64,000 nucleotides of DNA from Polyangiaceae bacterium. GTDB lineage: Bacteria; Myxococcota_A; Polyangia; Polyangiales; Polyangiaceae. Positions 1-8,856 of the stretch are shown piece by piece. Numbering within the stretch: position 1 is the first letter of the stretch; the number at the start of each line of letters is the position of its first letter. The stretch is from positions 434,001 to 498,000 of the forward strand of contig JACKEB010000013.1 of the NCBI GenBank assembly GCA_020633205.1, read 5' to 3'. The notes beneath the pieces are model-generated. The model saw only the letters and a program-made list of their open reading frames with translations, had not been told where the DNA came from and searched no databases. A program made the translations under genes and the position numbers.

Positions 1-2
1 CG

Positions 3-719
3 CCGACTCGCTCGGCCCTGGATATCCTCGACGCCCCGGGGCGACTCGCACGCTTCCTTGACGATGAGGCCGTGCGCTGGTTCCTGAAGCCGCGCTTTGG
101 CGGCGGGGCGTTGTCGCGCTTGATTCCGAGCGGAGGCGCTGCGGCGACGCGCATCTTGGGTATGCTCGCGAGCCGGCAGCTGGTGGAGGAACTGGTGGGC
201 TTCTTCTCGGTGCTCTGGCACCTGAAGGAGGGCTTTCAAGCGCGCGCCGAGGCGGTGCAGAGGATTCTCCGCGCGGATTCGACAGCGTTCTGCCTGGTGT
301 GCTCGCCGTCGCGAACTAGCCTGTGGGACGCAGCATACTTGCGCGACGGCTTGCTGGAGCGTGGTGTGCCGCTCGGCGCGGTGATCTTCAATCGCGCCTA
401 CGTCGCGCGAGCCAGCGACCCTGCAGAAAAGGTAGGTTGGGCGCCTCCTCAGGATCCAGCGCAGCGCCTGGGGTCGATTGGCCTTGAGGGGCGGAGAGTC
501 AGCGAGGCGATGTTGGTGTTACTTCATGAGCTAGCCAAGCTGCGCCAAGACACTGCCGCATGGAATCATGTCGCGCAGGCCGCGACGGACCGCTTCACCG
601 AGCGTCTACCGAAGGATTGCCTCAGCGTGCGGTTGCCCGAGCTCAGTGAGGACCCTCGGGATTTGATCGACTTGCTCCAGCTCTCCCGTGCGCTGTTCGA
701 TTGGGAGAGTCGTACTTGA
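3..719 (+). CDS. ArsA-family ATPase, C-terminal part (5' end outside window)
   Basis: The reading frame is open from base 3 and starts inside a conserved stretch reading PTRSALDILDAPGRLARFL, so the true start lies upstream of the window. This PTRxALDxLDAPxRL stretch and the later segment with CSPSR followed by GVPLGAVIFNR are typical of the C-terminal half of ArsA/GET3-like anion-transporting ATPases. These are cytosolic P-loop dimers that couple ATP hydrolysis to metalloid export or, in related members, to cargo delivery. The Walker A region is not in the window, so nucleotide binding cannot be judged. In myxobacteria and actinobacteria such ATPases often occur as tandem paralogues, so a second copy may lie to the left. 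The next gene begins inside the end of this one, which indicates co-transcription and translational coupling. Confidence 0.8.
   Translation, partial: PTRSALDILDAPGRLARFLDDEAVRWFLKPRFGGGALSRLIPSGGAAATRILGMLASRQLVEELVGFFSVLWHLKEGFQARAEAVQRILRADSTAFCLVCSPSRTSLWDAAYLRDGLLERGVPLGAVIFNRAYVARASDPAEKVGWAPPQDPAQRLGSIGLEGRRVSEAMLVLLHELAKLRQDTAAWNHVAQAATDRFTERLPKDCLSVRLPELSEDPRDLIDLLQLSRALFDWESRT
703..709 (+). promoter_or_regulatory. Shine-Dalgarno site deciding a TTG start
   Basis: GGGAGAG lies six bases before the TTG at 716 and inside the end of the ArsA-like gene. It favours 716 over the alternative TTG at 701, which has no comparable site. Confidence 0.5.
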
Positions 720-1885
720 AGCGAGCTGGGCTCTGCTCAGCGCTGCTGCTGTGCTTCGCCTCGACGACGTCGGCGGCGCAGGCTGCGACGCCTGAACGTC
801 AGGGCACACCCGCGCGTCCACAGACGGCCCAGCGGTCGCCGGCCCAGCCTGCGTCGCAGGAGAGCAACGACGAGGAACTCGAAGCCGATCCGTTGGCGAC
901 GGGGCTCGCGATCTTCCCCGGTGCGATCGTCCACGGCACGGGGCACTTCGTCGCCGGGCGAAGCGAAACCGGGCGCCGCTTGCTGCTCACGGAGGGGATT
1001 GGGCTGGGGCTCGTGCTCCTCGGTGGTGGCACCCTGGCGCTGACGGGAGCGGCGCGCGACTGGGTAGGGCCAGCGGCCGCGGTGACGATCGGCGGCGCCG
1101 GCTTGGTCGGCCTGTCTTTCCTCGCGGATGTATGGGGCGTGGCGATGCCGGACTCTTGGCGCAGCAATGGCGGCGGCAAGGCCTACTCCACGAGTCGCAT
1201 TGGTGTGAGCCACGTCTCGGACCCACAGTTCGCGTACGAGCGGTTCCTGACCGCCGGCTTCGAACAATGGCTCGGGCCGGTGCGCATCGCGCCGAGCGGC
1301 TACTTCGGGCTCGACTCGCAGAATGAGCGGCTTCGCCTCGCGCTTGCCCCGCGCGTGCTCGGGGCGACGCCCGGTCGTCCCGCGAGGGACGGGAGCTTCG
1401 TCGACGTCGAGGTCGCGCTCACTCGCCACGACTTCCCATCCGAAGGCTTCTTGAACACGACCTTCGAGACTTCGGTGCTTGGGAGAATGGACTTGCAACA
1501 CTTTGCGCCCGACCTGCGAGGCAGCTTCGCTGAGATGGGTGTTGGCTGGGGCATCACGCGTACCGCCTATGACATCCGCGGACTGAACGGCGCGACGATC
1601 GAGCCCGACTACACGGAGCTCTTGCTCTTCCAGCTGGGCTTCGGCGCCTATTTTCGTGGCGATCGTGGCGAGTGGCGCGCCTACTACGACCACCGTCACG
1701 ACGACTACGCCGCGGGGCTCCTGCTCCACGGCCTCGGCAGTGGCGTGGCGGGTCACTTCGGGCTCGACGTCGACTACTACTTCAAGAGCCGCCTGCTCGA
1801 GGACCGCCTCGGCGTCGGCTTCAACGCCGAGGTCGGCTCGGCCTACATCCTTGGGCTGTCACTGCTTTACCGGGAGGAAATGTGA
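716..1885 (+). CDS. Exported protein with helical hairpin and predicted beta-strand-rich C-terminal half
   Basis: The product is about 389 residues. It begins with a signal peptide (Lys-Arg, hydrophobic core, cleavage near SAAQA), followed by an Ala/Pro/Gln-rich linker. A glycine-rich double hydrophobic segment follows (around residues 90-140, LLLTEGIGLGLVLLGGG). The C-terminal half alternates aromatic and polar residues in the manner of outer-membrane beta-strands. I do not recognise a named family; similar exported proteins are common in myxobacteria. The TTG start at 716 overlaps the ArsA-like stop and the 3' end overlaps the start of the phosphoesterase gene (TGATG), so the three genes probably form one operon. 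Location in the cell envelope is inferred from the signal peptide and strand pattern only. Confidence 0.7.
   Translation: MKRAGLCSALLLCFASTTSAAQAATPERQGTPARPQTAQRSPAQPASQESNDEELEADPLATGLAIFPGAIVHGTGHFVAGRSETGRRLLLTEGIGLGLVLLGGGTLALTGAARDWVGPAAAVTIGGAGLVGLSFLADVWGVAMPDSWRSNGGGKAYSTSRIGVSHVSDPQFAYERFLTAGFEQWLGPVRIAPSGYFGLDSQNERLRLALAPRVLGATPGRPARDGSFVDVEVALTRHDFPSEGFLNTTFETSVLGRMDLQHFAPDLRGSFAEMGVGWGITRTAYDIRGLNGATIEPDYTELLLFQLGFGAYFRGDRGEWRAYYDHRHDDYAAGLLLHGLGSGVAGHFGLDVDYYFKSRLLEDRLGVGFNAEVGSAYILGLSLLYREEM
1872..1878 (+). promoter_or_regulatory. Shine-Dalgarno site for the phosphoesterase gene
   Basis: GGGAGGA sits six bases before the ATG at 1885 and fixes that start, although the frame stays open upstream to 1672. 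Confidence 0.6.
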
Positions 1886-2997
1886 TGGGCTGGCAACGTA
1901 CGGCTTTGGCTCTGGGGCTTCTCGGCCTGGCGGCGCAAGCGGCGTGTAGCACGCGCCCCGCGGAGGAACGCGCGGAGCGCGATCAAGAAGTGGGTCACGC
2001 CGAAGCTCGTGGCCTGCGGGTCGATGTGGATGACGGGCTAGCGGTGATTCTAGGCATTGGCGAAGAGGCGGGCGAAGGCACGCTCAGCCTGTGGAACAGT
2101 GCGCCGGTCCAGCGCTTCACGCTCAACCGCAGTGAGAGCGCGCCGACCAGCTGGCGCGTGACGTTTTCCAACGTGATGCGCGAGTCGCAGCTGAAGGTGG
2201 TGGAAGGCGAGGCGACGCTGACGCAGCTTCCAGGCACGCATGCCACGCAGCAGGTCTACCAGCTGACCCTGACGACTCCCGAGGTGCGGTTCGAGCTGAT
2301 GGCTCCAGAGGCTCGCCAGCGCGGCCCATTCAGCTTTGCACTACTCAGCGACGTTCAAGAGGCGATCGACCGAGTGCAAGACATCTTCGGGCGCATCAAC
2401 CAAGAGCCCGTCTCCTTCATGCTCGGTGCCGGTGACCTAACCAACCAGGGCAGCGACGAGCAGCTGAGCCGCTACAAGCGAGAGCTGCAGAAGCTCGAGG
2501 TGCCTTACTACACGACGCTCGGTAATCACGAGCTCGGGCAGTCTCCTACGCTCTGGCACGACTACTTTGGCCGTGCGAGCTTCCATTTCGATTTCCGCGG
2601 GGCAGCGTTCAGTCTGATCGATAGCGGTAGCGCCACGGTGGACCCACTGGTGTATGACCAACTTGGCGGTTGGCTTTCGGAGCATACTTCGGACGTCCAC
2701 ATCGTCGCGATGCACATCCCACCGCTCGATCCGACCGGGGTGCGCAATGGCGCCTTCAGTAGCCGCAACGAGGCAGCGAAGCTCCTAGGACGACTCGCAC
2801 GCGGTCACGTAGACCTGACGCTCTACGGGCACATTCACTCCTACTACGACTTCGAGAACGGCGGGATCCCGGCGTACATTTCAGGTGGGGGTGGTGCGAT
2901 CCCCGAGCGCTTCGATCAAATCGGCCGTCACTTTCTGGTGATCGACGTCGACCCCGACTCGGGGATCCGCAAGGTGCGAACCGTGCGCGTCGACTAG
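1885..2997 (+). CDS. Lipoprotein metallophosphoesterase
   Basis: The 370-residue product has a lipoprotein signal peptide (LGLLGLAAQAAC, Cys followed by Ser) and a calcineurin-like phosphoesterase domain in its C-terminal two thirds. The metal-binding motifs are visible in order: SDVQ in place of the usual DxH, GDLTNQG, GNHE, a histidine in VAMHIPP, and GHIHS. The first motif therefore carries Gln where most family members have a metal-ligand His. The N-terminal third looks like a beta-sandwich of the kind that precedes the catalytic domain in secreted purple-acid-phosphatase-like enzymes. It is likely anchored in an envelope membrane and acts on a phosphate ester I cannot name. The start is set by the strong SD at 1872. 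The gene overlaps the convergent beta-helix gene by a few bases. Confidence 0.8.
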   Translation: MGWQRTALALGLLGLAAQAACSTRPAEERAERDQEVGHAEARGLRVDVDDGLAVILGIGEEAGEGTLSLWNSAPVQRFTLNRSESAPTSWRVTFSNVMRESQLKVVEGEATLTQLPGTHATQQVYQLTLTTPEVRFELMAPEARQRGPFSFALLSDVQEAIDRVQDIFGRINQEPVSFMLGAGDLTNQGSDEQLSRYKRELQKLEVPYYTTLGNHELGQSPTLWHDYFGRASFHFDFRGAAFSLIDSGSATVDPLVYDQLGGWLSEHTSDVHIVAMHIPPLDPTGVRNGAFSSRNEAAKLLGRLARGHVDLTLYGHIHSYYDFENGGIPAYISGGGGAIPERFDQIGRHFLVIDVDPDSGIRKVRTVRVD

Positions 2998-4643
2998 CTA
3001 AGCCGCCTGCGGCGTCTCAAGCCCGCGCCGAGGAGTAACCCAAGTCCGAGCAGGAGCCCACCGCGGCTCCCATTACCTCCCGGAACCGAGCAGCCGCAAC
3101 CCGAGTCGTCGCTCGAACCGCCACCCGCGTTGCTCGTTGCTCCGGATCCTCCGCTGCTCGCAGCGCCACTTCCGCCGTTGGTGGCCCCGGCGCTACTGCC
3201 GCCGGTGCCGGTGCCCCCGGTGTTGCTGCTGCCACCATTCCCGCTGCCCCCGTTCCCGCCGCTTGCGGCGCCCGCGCTTCCGCCGCTCCCGCCAGTTCCG
3301 CCGCCGGTCGAGCCCCCTTGCTTGAAGCCGTCGCCAACGGTCCAGCCGGGGTTGCCGCTCGCGTCGTAGACGTAGGCGCCAACATCGACGGACGACGCCG
3401 AGCGCGCCGTCCCGTTGAAGTCGTCGGGCAGGGTGTGAGCGGAGTCGCCGGAGCCGACGAGCTTCGAGCCGCTGGCGGGGAAGACGTCGTTGTTCGCGAA
3501 GTCAGCGAAGTCCGTTGCGCGCGCGCCGCTGCCGTCGAAGCCCGAGCTGCCCGCGAAGGTGCCGGTGCCGACGTTGCCGCTGACCGTCGCTTGTCCGGTG
3601 TCTCCGCCCAAGCGGATGGCGTTGCCGCCGCTCGAGTACAGCGCATTGTTGGCGATCAGCACCGGCGCGGCGATGTCGTTCGTTCGGATGGCATCGTTGT
3701 CCACGAGGATCGTGTTGTGGAGAATGGTTAGGTTCCCCGGGGTAGCGCCCTGGTGGACCTGATTGTGGATGCCGTTCGCGGCTGCTCCTAGAATCAGATT
3801 GTTGATGATGACCGCGTCGGCCGCCGCTTGGATCCCGTGATCTCCACAGTTCCACATCGCGTTGCCCTCGATGGTGTTCACCGCGTTGCCTTGGGTGCCA
3901 TAGACGATGATGCAGGGGTAGCCGGTGTCGCGGATCACGTTGTCTTTGATCAGGTTGCCATAGCTCCCTTGCTTGACCTCGATGCCGTCACCCTGGGAGA
4001 CGCCGTCCTTGGTGTCGTGGATGTAGTTGCCTTCGATCACGCTGTTGAACATCACGCAGCCGGCGTCGTTGCAGCCAAGGTAGAAGCCCTCTCCAGTGCC
4101 TCCGGTGTCGTGAATGTGGTTGTGAATGAAGCGCAGACCTTCGTAGGTCGAGCCTGGGAGGTTCGCGCTGATGGCGACATCCCCCGTGTCATGTACGTGG
4201 CAATCCTCGATGGTGATGAAATCTGAGTCGTCGATGCGGATGCCATGACTACCACCGCTGATCTCCAAGCCCTGGAGCGTCACGTAGCTGGAGTTCTCGA
4301 TGTTGACTACGTTCTGCGCCGCATCACGCGTGATGATCGGCGTCTCCCCGTCTTTGGCGCGAATCACGATGGGCATCGCCGCAGTGCCGTTCAGGGTAAT
4401 TCCCAGGCGGAAATTGAGGGTGTAGGTGCCACCTTGAAGCACGAGCTCATCGCCGGGTGCGAGCGCCTTGATGGCGGCGTCCAGGTCATCGCTCGGACCG
4501 ATTTCAGTCGTGGCTGCGGAAGCGACTCCAGGCGCCAAGCTGAGCGCGAGCCCGGCAGCGCCCAGGGCTAGCGCGAGGCGCGAGGTCAGAGGACGAACGG
4601 AAGCGGTGCGCCGACCTGGGGCGCTCGAGCTGGTTTCCCACAT
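2994..4643 (-). CDS. Secreted right-handed beta-helix protein with MYXO-CTERM-type tail
   Basis: The 549-residue product starts at the ATG ending at 4643. This puts a twin-Arg-containing, Ala/Leu-rich signal peptide (cleavage near GVASA) at the N-terminus; the frame stays open upstream to 4697. Residues from about 60 to 420 consist of repeated parallel beta-helix coils (DSDFITIEDCHVHDTGD, NTIEGNAMWNCGDHGI), as in pectate-lyase-like and NosD/PbH1 proteins that bind or cleave polysaccharides. A Gly/Ser/Thr-rich linker follows, then GCGCSVPGG, a Leu/Gly-rich membrane helix and a final RRRRR. That tail matches the MYXO-CTERM sorting signal, which is processed for surface anchoring. The substrate is unknown. 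It is convergent with, and slightly overlaps, the phosphoesterase gene. Confidence 0.8.
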   Translation of the reverse strand: MWETSSSAPGRRTASVRPLTSRLALALGAAGLALSLAPGVASAATTEIGPSDDLDAAIKALAPGDELVLQGGTYTLNFRLGITLNGTAAMPIVIRAKDGETPIITRDAAQNVVNIENSSYVTLQGLEISGGSHGIRIDDSDFITIEDCHVHDTGDVAISANLPGSTYEGLRFIHNHIHDTGGTGEGFYLGCNDAGCVMFNSVIEGNYIHDTKDGVSQGDGIEVKQGSYGNLIKDNVIRDTGYPCIIVYGTQGNAVNTIEGNAMWNCGDHGIQAAADAVIINNLILGAAANGIHNQVHQGATPGNLTILHNTILVDNDAIRTNDIAAPVLIANNALYSSGGNAIRLGGDTGQATVSGNVGTGTFAGSSGFDGSGARATDFADFANNDVFPASGSKLVGSGDSAHTLPDDFNGTARSASSVDVGAYVYDASGNPGWTVGDGFKQGGSTGGGTGGSGGSAGAASGGNGGSGNGGSSNTGGTGTGGSSAGATNGGSGAASSGGSGATSNAGGGSSDDSGCGCSVPGGNGSRGGLLLGLGLLLGAGLRRRRRLS

Positions 4644-4749
4644 GGGGATGACTATAGCGAGACACGGAGAGCTGCGGGTGGCGTGGTTTGCAGCCACCCG
4701 TTACTTGCTCTCCACATATTCCCTGACTTGGTGGTATAGCTTTTGGATC

Positions 4750-5319
4750 GTGGACCTGGACCGCTACCTAGAAGCGCTGCCGTATGGGATCGACTCCTTC
4801 GAGGGCGCCCAGGTGAAGGCGTCCATGTTGCGTACGGCCCTCGCCGTTCACACTCCAGATACGGCGTCACTGCCACCGCGTCTGGCTGCGCTGGTTCGCG
4901 AGCCGCCGCCCCCAAACACGTGGGTGACCGAGGTCGAGTATCAGTGCGTGCTCTTGGCAACCGGTGACGAACTCGGCTTCTCGGACAGCGCCTATGCGGA
5001 CCACACCTACCGCGTGGCGAAGACGCTCTACGCCTCGCCCATGTACGCTAGCCTGATGCGCGTCGCGGGCCCCGCACTGATCCTCAAGGGGGCGTCGCTT
5101 CGCTGGAGCAATTTCCGCAGGGGAACCAAGCTGGATGCGCGCACCATCAAGGCCACCTCGAGCGTGCGCATGACGTTTCCGCACGGGCTATTTCTGACGC
5201 GCAACCTGATTGGCTTCACGGGCGTCTTCCGCGCTACCATCGAGGCCGCCGGTGTGCACGGTGACGTCGAGCTCGTGCGCGAAGAGCCTGGCGTCGCCAT
5301 CTACGACGCCCACTGGTAG
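4750..5319 (+). CDS. DUF2378 (TIGR02265)-like protein
   Basis: The frame is open from 4468, but the part before 4643 overlaps the start of the divergent beta-helix gene. I prefer the GTG at 4750 (VDLDRYLEAL), giving 189 residues. The protein has features I associate with the myxobacterial DUF2378 family: an early (E)GAQVKASML segment, a central YRVAKTLYASPMYASLMRVAGP segment split here for length, a Trp-containing RWSNFRRG stretch, and a C-terminal TGVFRATIEAAG followed by a final HW. The family has no settled function and occurs in multiple copies in these genomes. An alternative start at 4642 would add 36 residues. It is convergent with, and directly abuts, the RNase D gene. Confidence 0.6.
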   Translation: MDLDRYLEALPYGIDSFEGAQVKASMLRTALAVHTPDTASLPPRLAALVREPPPPNTWVTEVEYQCVLLATGDELGFSDSAYADHTYRVAKTLYASPMYASLMRVAGPALILKGASLRWSNFRRGTKLDARTIKATSSVRMTFPHGLFLTRNLIGFTGVFRATIEAAGVHGDVELVREEPGVAIYDAHW

Positions 5320-6453
5320 TCAGCCCTGCTTGCGCTCGAGGGGCGGTGGATGCTGGCTCAAGTGCGCCTCCACAGCGCCCCGACACAAGTCGCCGCGCCA
5401 GCCGTCGAGCTCCGCGAGCGCTGCGTCGACCCCTCCTTCGAGCAACGCATGGCGTAGGCGACGCAACACCCGTGTTGGCAGCGCGAGCTCGGGGGCAGCC
5501 GCGAGCTTCGCGCACACCTCTGCGCGCAACGTCGCGAAGTAGGCATCGAGTCGGATCTCTTCAAAGGTGGCGTAGGGCGGAGGATCGATCGGAATGAAGT
5601 CACCATCCCGAGCGCTGTTCACTGCCTTCACCACGAGCGCGGCCACCTGATCTCCGTAGCGGCGACCCCAGCCTTGAGGGACGCCTTTGATGCGTACGAC
5701 GTCTTGCCCTTCCTCGGGGAGACGACTTGCGATCGCAAGCAAGGTCTTGGGAGCAGGCGCTTGAGCGCGCTTGTGAGAAGGCAGGCCGTTGTACCAATCC
5801 ATCAGCGCGCGAAGCGCAGCCTGGTTGGGCGGTTCCAGTTGCCAGGCGTTGCGGAACGAGTCCAAGTTGAGCTCCGGCGGCGGATCCTCGCTCGGTACCA
5901 GCGCGTCTCTGCTCGCGTCGAGCACGCACTGCTCGCGACCCTTGGAGCGCAGGCGCGCACCAAGTTCATCCCGCAGTTCCGGTAGGTGTTCAATGTCGCC
6001 GGCTGCGTAGGCGAGCTGACTTTGCGGCAGCGGACGGCGTTTCCAGTCGTCCGCCTGATGGGCTTTGCCAGCGCGAAGTCCCAGCACCTTGAACTGCAGG
6101 TAGGCGAGGGACACCGACGGCTCGGGGCCGAGCAGCCCCCAGGCGATCTGCGTGTCAAAGATCGGAGGCGGTTGCTTCAGCTTCAGGCGCTCGATGAGCA
6201 GAAGCACGTCCTGCTGTCCGGCGTGGAGAACCCACTCCGTGTCTTCAGCTTGAAGCACAGGAGCCAGTGGGGAGAGATCGTGGACGCGCAAGGTGTCCAC
6301 CAGATAGATGGTCTCGCCTCGGGAAATCTGCAGCAGACAGAGCGTGCGATGTTCGCGCGTCGACTCGAACTCCGTGTCGATGAAGAGTTGCCGCGCTCCA
6401 GTGAGCTCTTTGGCCGTACGGGCGAGGGCAGGGGGGGAGTCGACTAAGCGCAT
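5320..6453 (-). CDS. rnd: Ribonuclease D family 3'-5' exonuclease
   Basis: The 377-residue protein has the DEDDy exonuclease fold in the first ~200 residues. Exo I is IDTEFE, Exo II is LHAGQQDVLLL and Exo III is YAAGDIEHL with the catalytic Tyr. An HRDC-type helical domain follows (around residues 215-300, with ALMDWYN and VVRIKGVPQGWG). RNase D trims 3' ends of structured RNAs such as tRNA precursors in the cytosol. The ATG at 6453 (MRLVDSP) puts the exonuclease domain at its normal distance from the N-terminus; the frame extends upstream to 6504 without support. It is divergently arranged with the small lipoprotein gene at 6524, leaving about 70 bases for both promoters. Confidence 0.88.
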   Translation of the reverse strand: MRLVDSPPALARTAKELTGARQLFIDTEFESTREHRTLCLLQISRGETIYLVDTLRVHDLSPLAPVLQAEDTEWVLHAGQQDVLLLIERLKLKQPPPIFDTQIAWGLLGPEPSVSLAYLQFKVLGLRAGKAHQADDWKRRPLPQSQLAYAAGDIEHLPELRDELGARLRSKGREQCVLDASRDALVPSEDPPPELNLDSFRNAWQLEPPNQAALRALMDWYNGLPSHKRAQAPAPKTLLAIASRLPEEGQDVVRIKGVPQGWGRRYGDQVAALVVKAVNSARDGDFIPIDPPPYATFEEIRLDAYFATLRAEVCAKLAAAPELALPTRVLRRLRHALLEGGVDAALAELDGWRGDLCRGAVEAHLSQHPPPLERKQG

Positions 6454-6523
6454 GCGTCGGTCGTAACAGAAAGCACGTCCGCGGACACTCAAGGTTCGCG
6501 TCAAAGGGCCGATCCCTCCGCTG

Positions 6524-6883
6524 ATGAGCTCTTTTCGACGCGGGCCTTGCGGTTATTGTCGGCAGGCGATCTTGCCCTTGAGAACGGGCGCGATTTTGCT
6601 GCTTCTGGGGTTCTTGGGGGCGTGTGGTGATGTGACGGATGGGTCCGTCGCCAGCACATCCAGGGAGACGCCAGAGAGCTGGGAGGCGCACCTGGAGCGC
6701 TCGGATCTGGGCCTTCAAGCGACCGAGCTGCCGGGGGGTGGCCGTGCGGTTGACCTCAGGGGTGGCTATCAGCACGCCCAGGTCGTTACCCTCCAAAGCG
6801 GAGCTCCCGAGCTAGTGTGTGCCAATCGCGTACCTGCTGTGGTCGCCGTTCTAAACCACACGGAAACAGAGGTCGGGCAGTGA
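6524..6883 (+). CDS. Small lipoprotein of unknown function
   Basis: The 119-residue product has a basic N-terminus, a Leu-rich hydrophobic segment and a lipobox (GFLGAC, Cys near residue 34), so it is probably a lipoprotein. The mature part is short, polar and matches nothing I recognise. Its TGA at 6881-6883 overlaps the GTG start of the metalloprotease gene at 6880, which argues for translational coupling and supports this being a real gene. It might act as a chaperone, inhibitor or partner of the downstream protease, but only the overlap supports that idea. Confidence 0.6.
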   Translation: MSSFRRGPCGYCRQAILPLRTGAILLLLGFLGACGDVTDGSVASTSRETPESWEAHLERSDLGLQATELPGGGRAVDLRGGYQHAQVVTLQSGAPELVCANRVPAVVAVLNHTETEVGQ

Positions 6884-8802
6884 GGCGCCTCGGCTTCGCG
6901 CCGGTCTTGGTCGCCGGGTTGTGCGCTGCGACGCCAGCGCTCGCTGCAGATTTCGAGATCCGCGTGAAGGATGGCGCTGGTACGGGATTCAATGACGGGA
7001 CGCCCGTCAGCCCAGTGGGCGGAAACGCGGGCACCACGCTGGGTGAGCAACGGCGCATCGCGTTCGAATATGCGGCGCGCGTCTGGGGTGAGCTCCTCGA
7101 GAGCGACGTCACGATCGTCGTCGATGCTCAGTTCAGTGCGCTCACCTGTTCTTCCACCAGCGCCGTCCTCGGCTCAGCGGGCACGAACTTCGTGTTTCAA
7201 GATTTTCCAGGCGCGCAAGCTGCGGGCACTTGGTACCACTCCGCGCTGGCGGATAGCTTGGCGGGAGTCGACTTGGCGCCCGGGCTGGCGGACATCAGCG
7301 CCCAGTTCAACGGCGACCTGGACAACTCGACCTGCCTCGGAAGCATGGGTTGGTACTATGGCCTCGACGGCCAGGCGGGCAGTGACATCGATCTCGTCCA
7401 GGTGCTGCTGCACGAGTTGGGCCACGGACTCGGGTTTTCGAACTTCGTGAACGAGGAGACGGGCAAGCTCCTTCTCGGCAAGCCCGATGTGTACTCGAAC
7501 CTCACCCTGGATACGCTCGAGGAGCGTTCTTGGTCCGAGCTGAGCGACGCCGAACGCGTCGTTTCCGCGAAGAATAGCCGTCGGGTGGTCTGGTCGGGGG
7601 AGAGGGTGACCCAGGCAGCTCCGGACGTGTTGTCTTCAGGTGTCGCCCTGCTGCGTACCACCGCGGAAGATGCAGAGGCCTGGTATCCGGTCGCTGTCGC
7701 CAGCTTTGGGGCGCCGCTCAGCAACCAGCCGATCGGCGGTATCGTTCGGACACCCGCGGGAACCGACCTCGGATGCAGCGGCGCGCTGCCTGGGGCGCAA
7801 CAAGGCGTGGTGTTGTTCCTCGACCTCGGAAGTTGCGGTGCAGACGTGCAAGCAAAGGCGGCGGAGGACGCCGGAGCTGCGGCGCTCGTGCTCGGCATGA
7901 CGACATCCGGTTCACCGGTGAAGCCGCTGAACGGTTTTCAGAACGTCAGTATTCCGGTGGTGTCCCTGAGCCGGGCGGACGCCGTGCGCTTGAGAGCGGC
8001 GGCCGGCAATGGCTTGATCGCGGATATCCGCGAGGATTTAAACGTGCTGGTCGGCGCGGACCCTGAGGGACGGGTTCAGCTCAACGCTCCCGACCCCGTG
8101 AAGCTTGGCTCCTCGATTTCTCACTGGGATCCGGTTGCGTCGCCCAATCTGCTGATGGAGCCTTATGCAACGAAGGGGCTCGCGCACGGCGTCGACCTGT
8201 CGCTCCCGTTGATGCAAGACATCGGTTGGTCTGTGTCCGCCAGCTCCAGCGGTGGTGCTGTTGGAGCGGCGGGGGCGGCGGGCGCTGAAACCGGCGGGAG
8301 TGCCGGGGTCGGTGCTGGGGGTGTTGGTACAGCTGGCAGCGGCGGAGCGGCCGGCAGCGGCGGAGCGACTGGAGGTAGTCCCCAAAGCGGCCGCGGTGGA
8401 GCGGCGGGAACGTCCGGTAGCGGCGGAGCGACTGGTGGTGCAACCGGCGGGGCTGCGGGCGGTGCTGGGACGGGCGGTACCAATTTGCCGGGTGGAAATG
8501 GGGGGCAGGGCTCCTCGCCGACCATCGATCCGGGTACGTTGCCTCCGCCCCCGGGATCGACCGGAGGGGCGGCCGGCTCGACAGAGCCGGGCAGCGGTGG
8601 CGCGCTGGGTACGGCCGGAGCTGCTGGAGCCTACCCAGAGCCCGAGGTTCGGGTGATTGTGCTGGCTCCGCAGATCGATTGTGGTTGCCGGGCGGCTGGC
8701 GCCGGAGCCCAATCTTCCGCGGGGGGCTGGTTGGCGCTCGCTGGTGCCGTGGGCTTGGCGGCGACACGGCGTCGCCGCCGCCAGCGCCCGATCACGCCCT
8801 AG
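6880..8802 (+). CDS. Secreted zinc metalloprotease with PA-domain insert and MYXO-CTERM-type tail
   Basis: The 640-residue product has a signal peptide (cleavage near TPALAA). A zinc-protease motif HELGHGLGF lies at residues 178-186. The third ligand expected in metzincins (HExxHxxGxxH) is not obvious, because the next residues are SNF. A protease-associated (PA) domain follows at about residues 290-400 (LGCSGALP, VVLFLDLGSCGAD, IPVVSLSRADAVRL). The catalytic half then resumes with ISHWDP and LMQDIGW, typical of this PA-containing protease family. The C-terminus has a long GGAAGSGG-type linker, an IDCGCRAAG motif, a membrane helix and an RRRRR cluster. It is probably exported and surface-anchored before release. 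The GTG start at 6880 overlaps the upstream lipoprotein stop. Confidence 0.82.
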   Translation: MRRLGFAPVLVAGLCAATPALAADFEIRVKDGAGTGFNDGTPVSPVGGNAGTTLGEQRRIAFEYAARVWGELLESDVTIVVDAQFSALTCSSTSAVLGSAGTNFVFQDFPGAQAAGTWYHSALADSLAGVDLAPGLADISAQFNGDLDNSTCLGSMGWYYGLDGQAGSDIDLVQVLLHELGHGLGFSNFVNEETGKLLLGKPDVYSNLTLDTLEERSWSELSDAERVVSAKNSRRVVWSGERVTQAAPDVLSSGVALLRTTAEDAEAWYPVAVASFGAPLSNQPIGGIVRTPAGTDLGCSGALPGAQQGVVLFLDLGSCGADVQAKAAEDAGAAALVLGMTTSGSPVKPLNGFQNVSIPVVSLSRADAVRLRAAAGNGLIADIREDLNVLVGADPEGRVQLNAPDPVKLGSSISHWDPVASPNLLMEPYATKGLAHGVDLSLPLMQDIGWSVSASSSGGAVGAAGAAGAETGGSAGVGAGGVGTAGSGGAAGSGGATGGSPQSGRGGAAGTSGSGGATGGATGGAAGGAGTGGTNLPGGNGGQGSSPTIDPGTLPPPPGSTGGAAGSTEPGSGGALGTAGAAGAYPEPEVRVIVLAPQIDCGCRAAGAGAQSSAGGWLALAGAVGLAATRRRRRQRPITP

Positions 8803-8838
8803 TTGCCTTGCCGCAGACCACGGCGTAGGGGCAGCGCG

Positions 8839-8856
8839 CCTCTCCCCCAAAAGAAA
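8839..8856 (+). repeat. Copy 1 of the 3' C-rich/A-rich element
   Basis: CCTCTCCCCCAAAAGAAA lies about 37 bases after the protease stop codon. The same 18 bases recur exactly downstream of the wza-like gene on the other strand (27952-27969). The rest of the 8803-9069 gap shows no gene. Confidence 0.55.
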
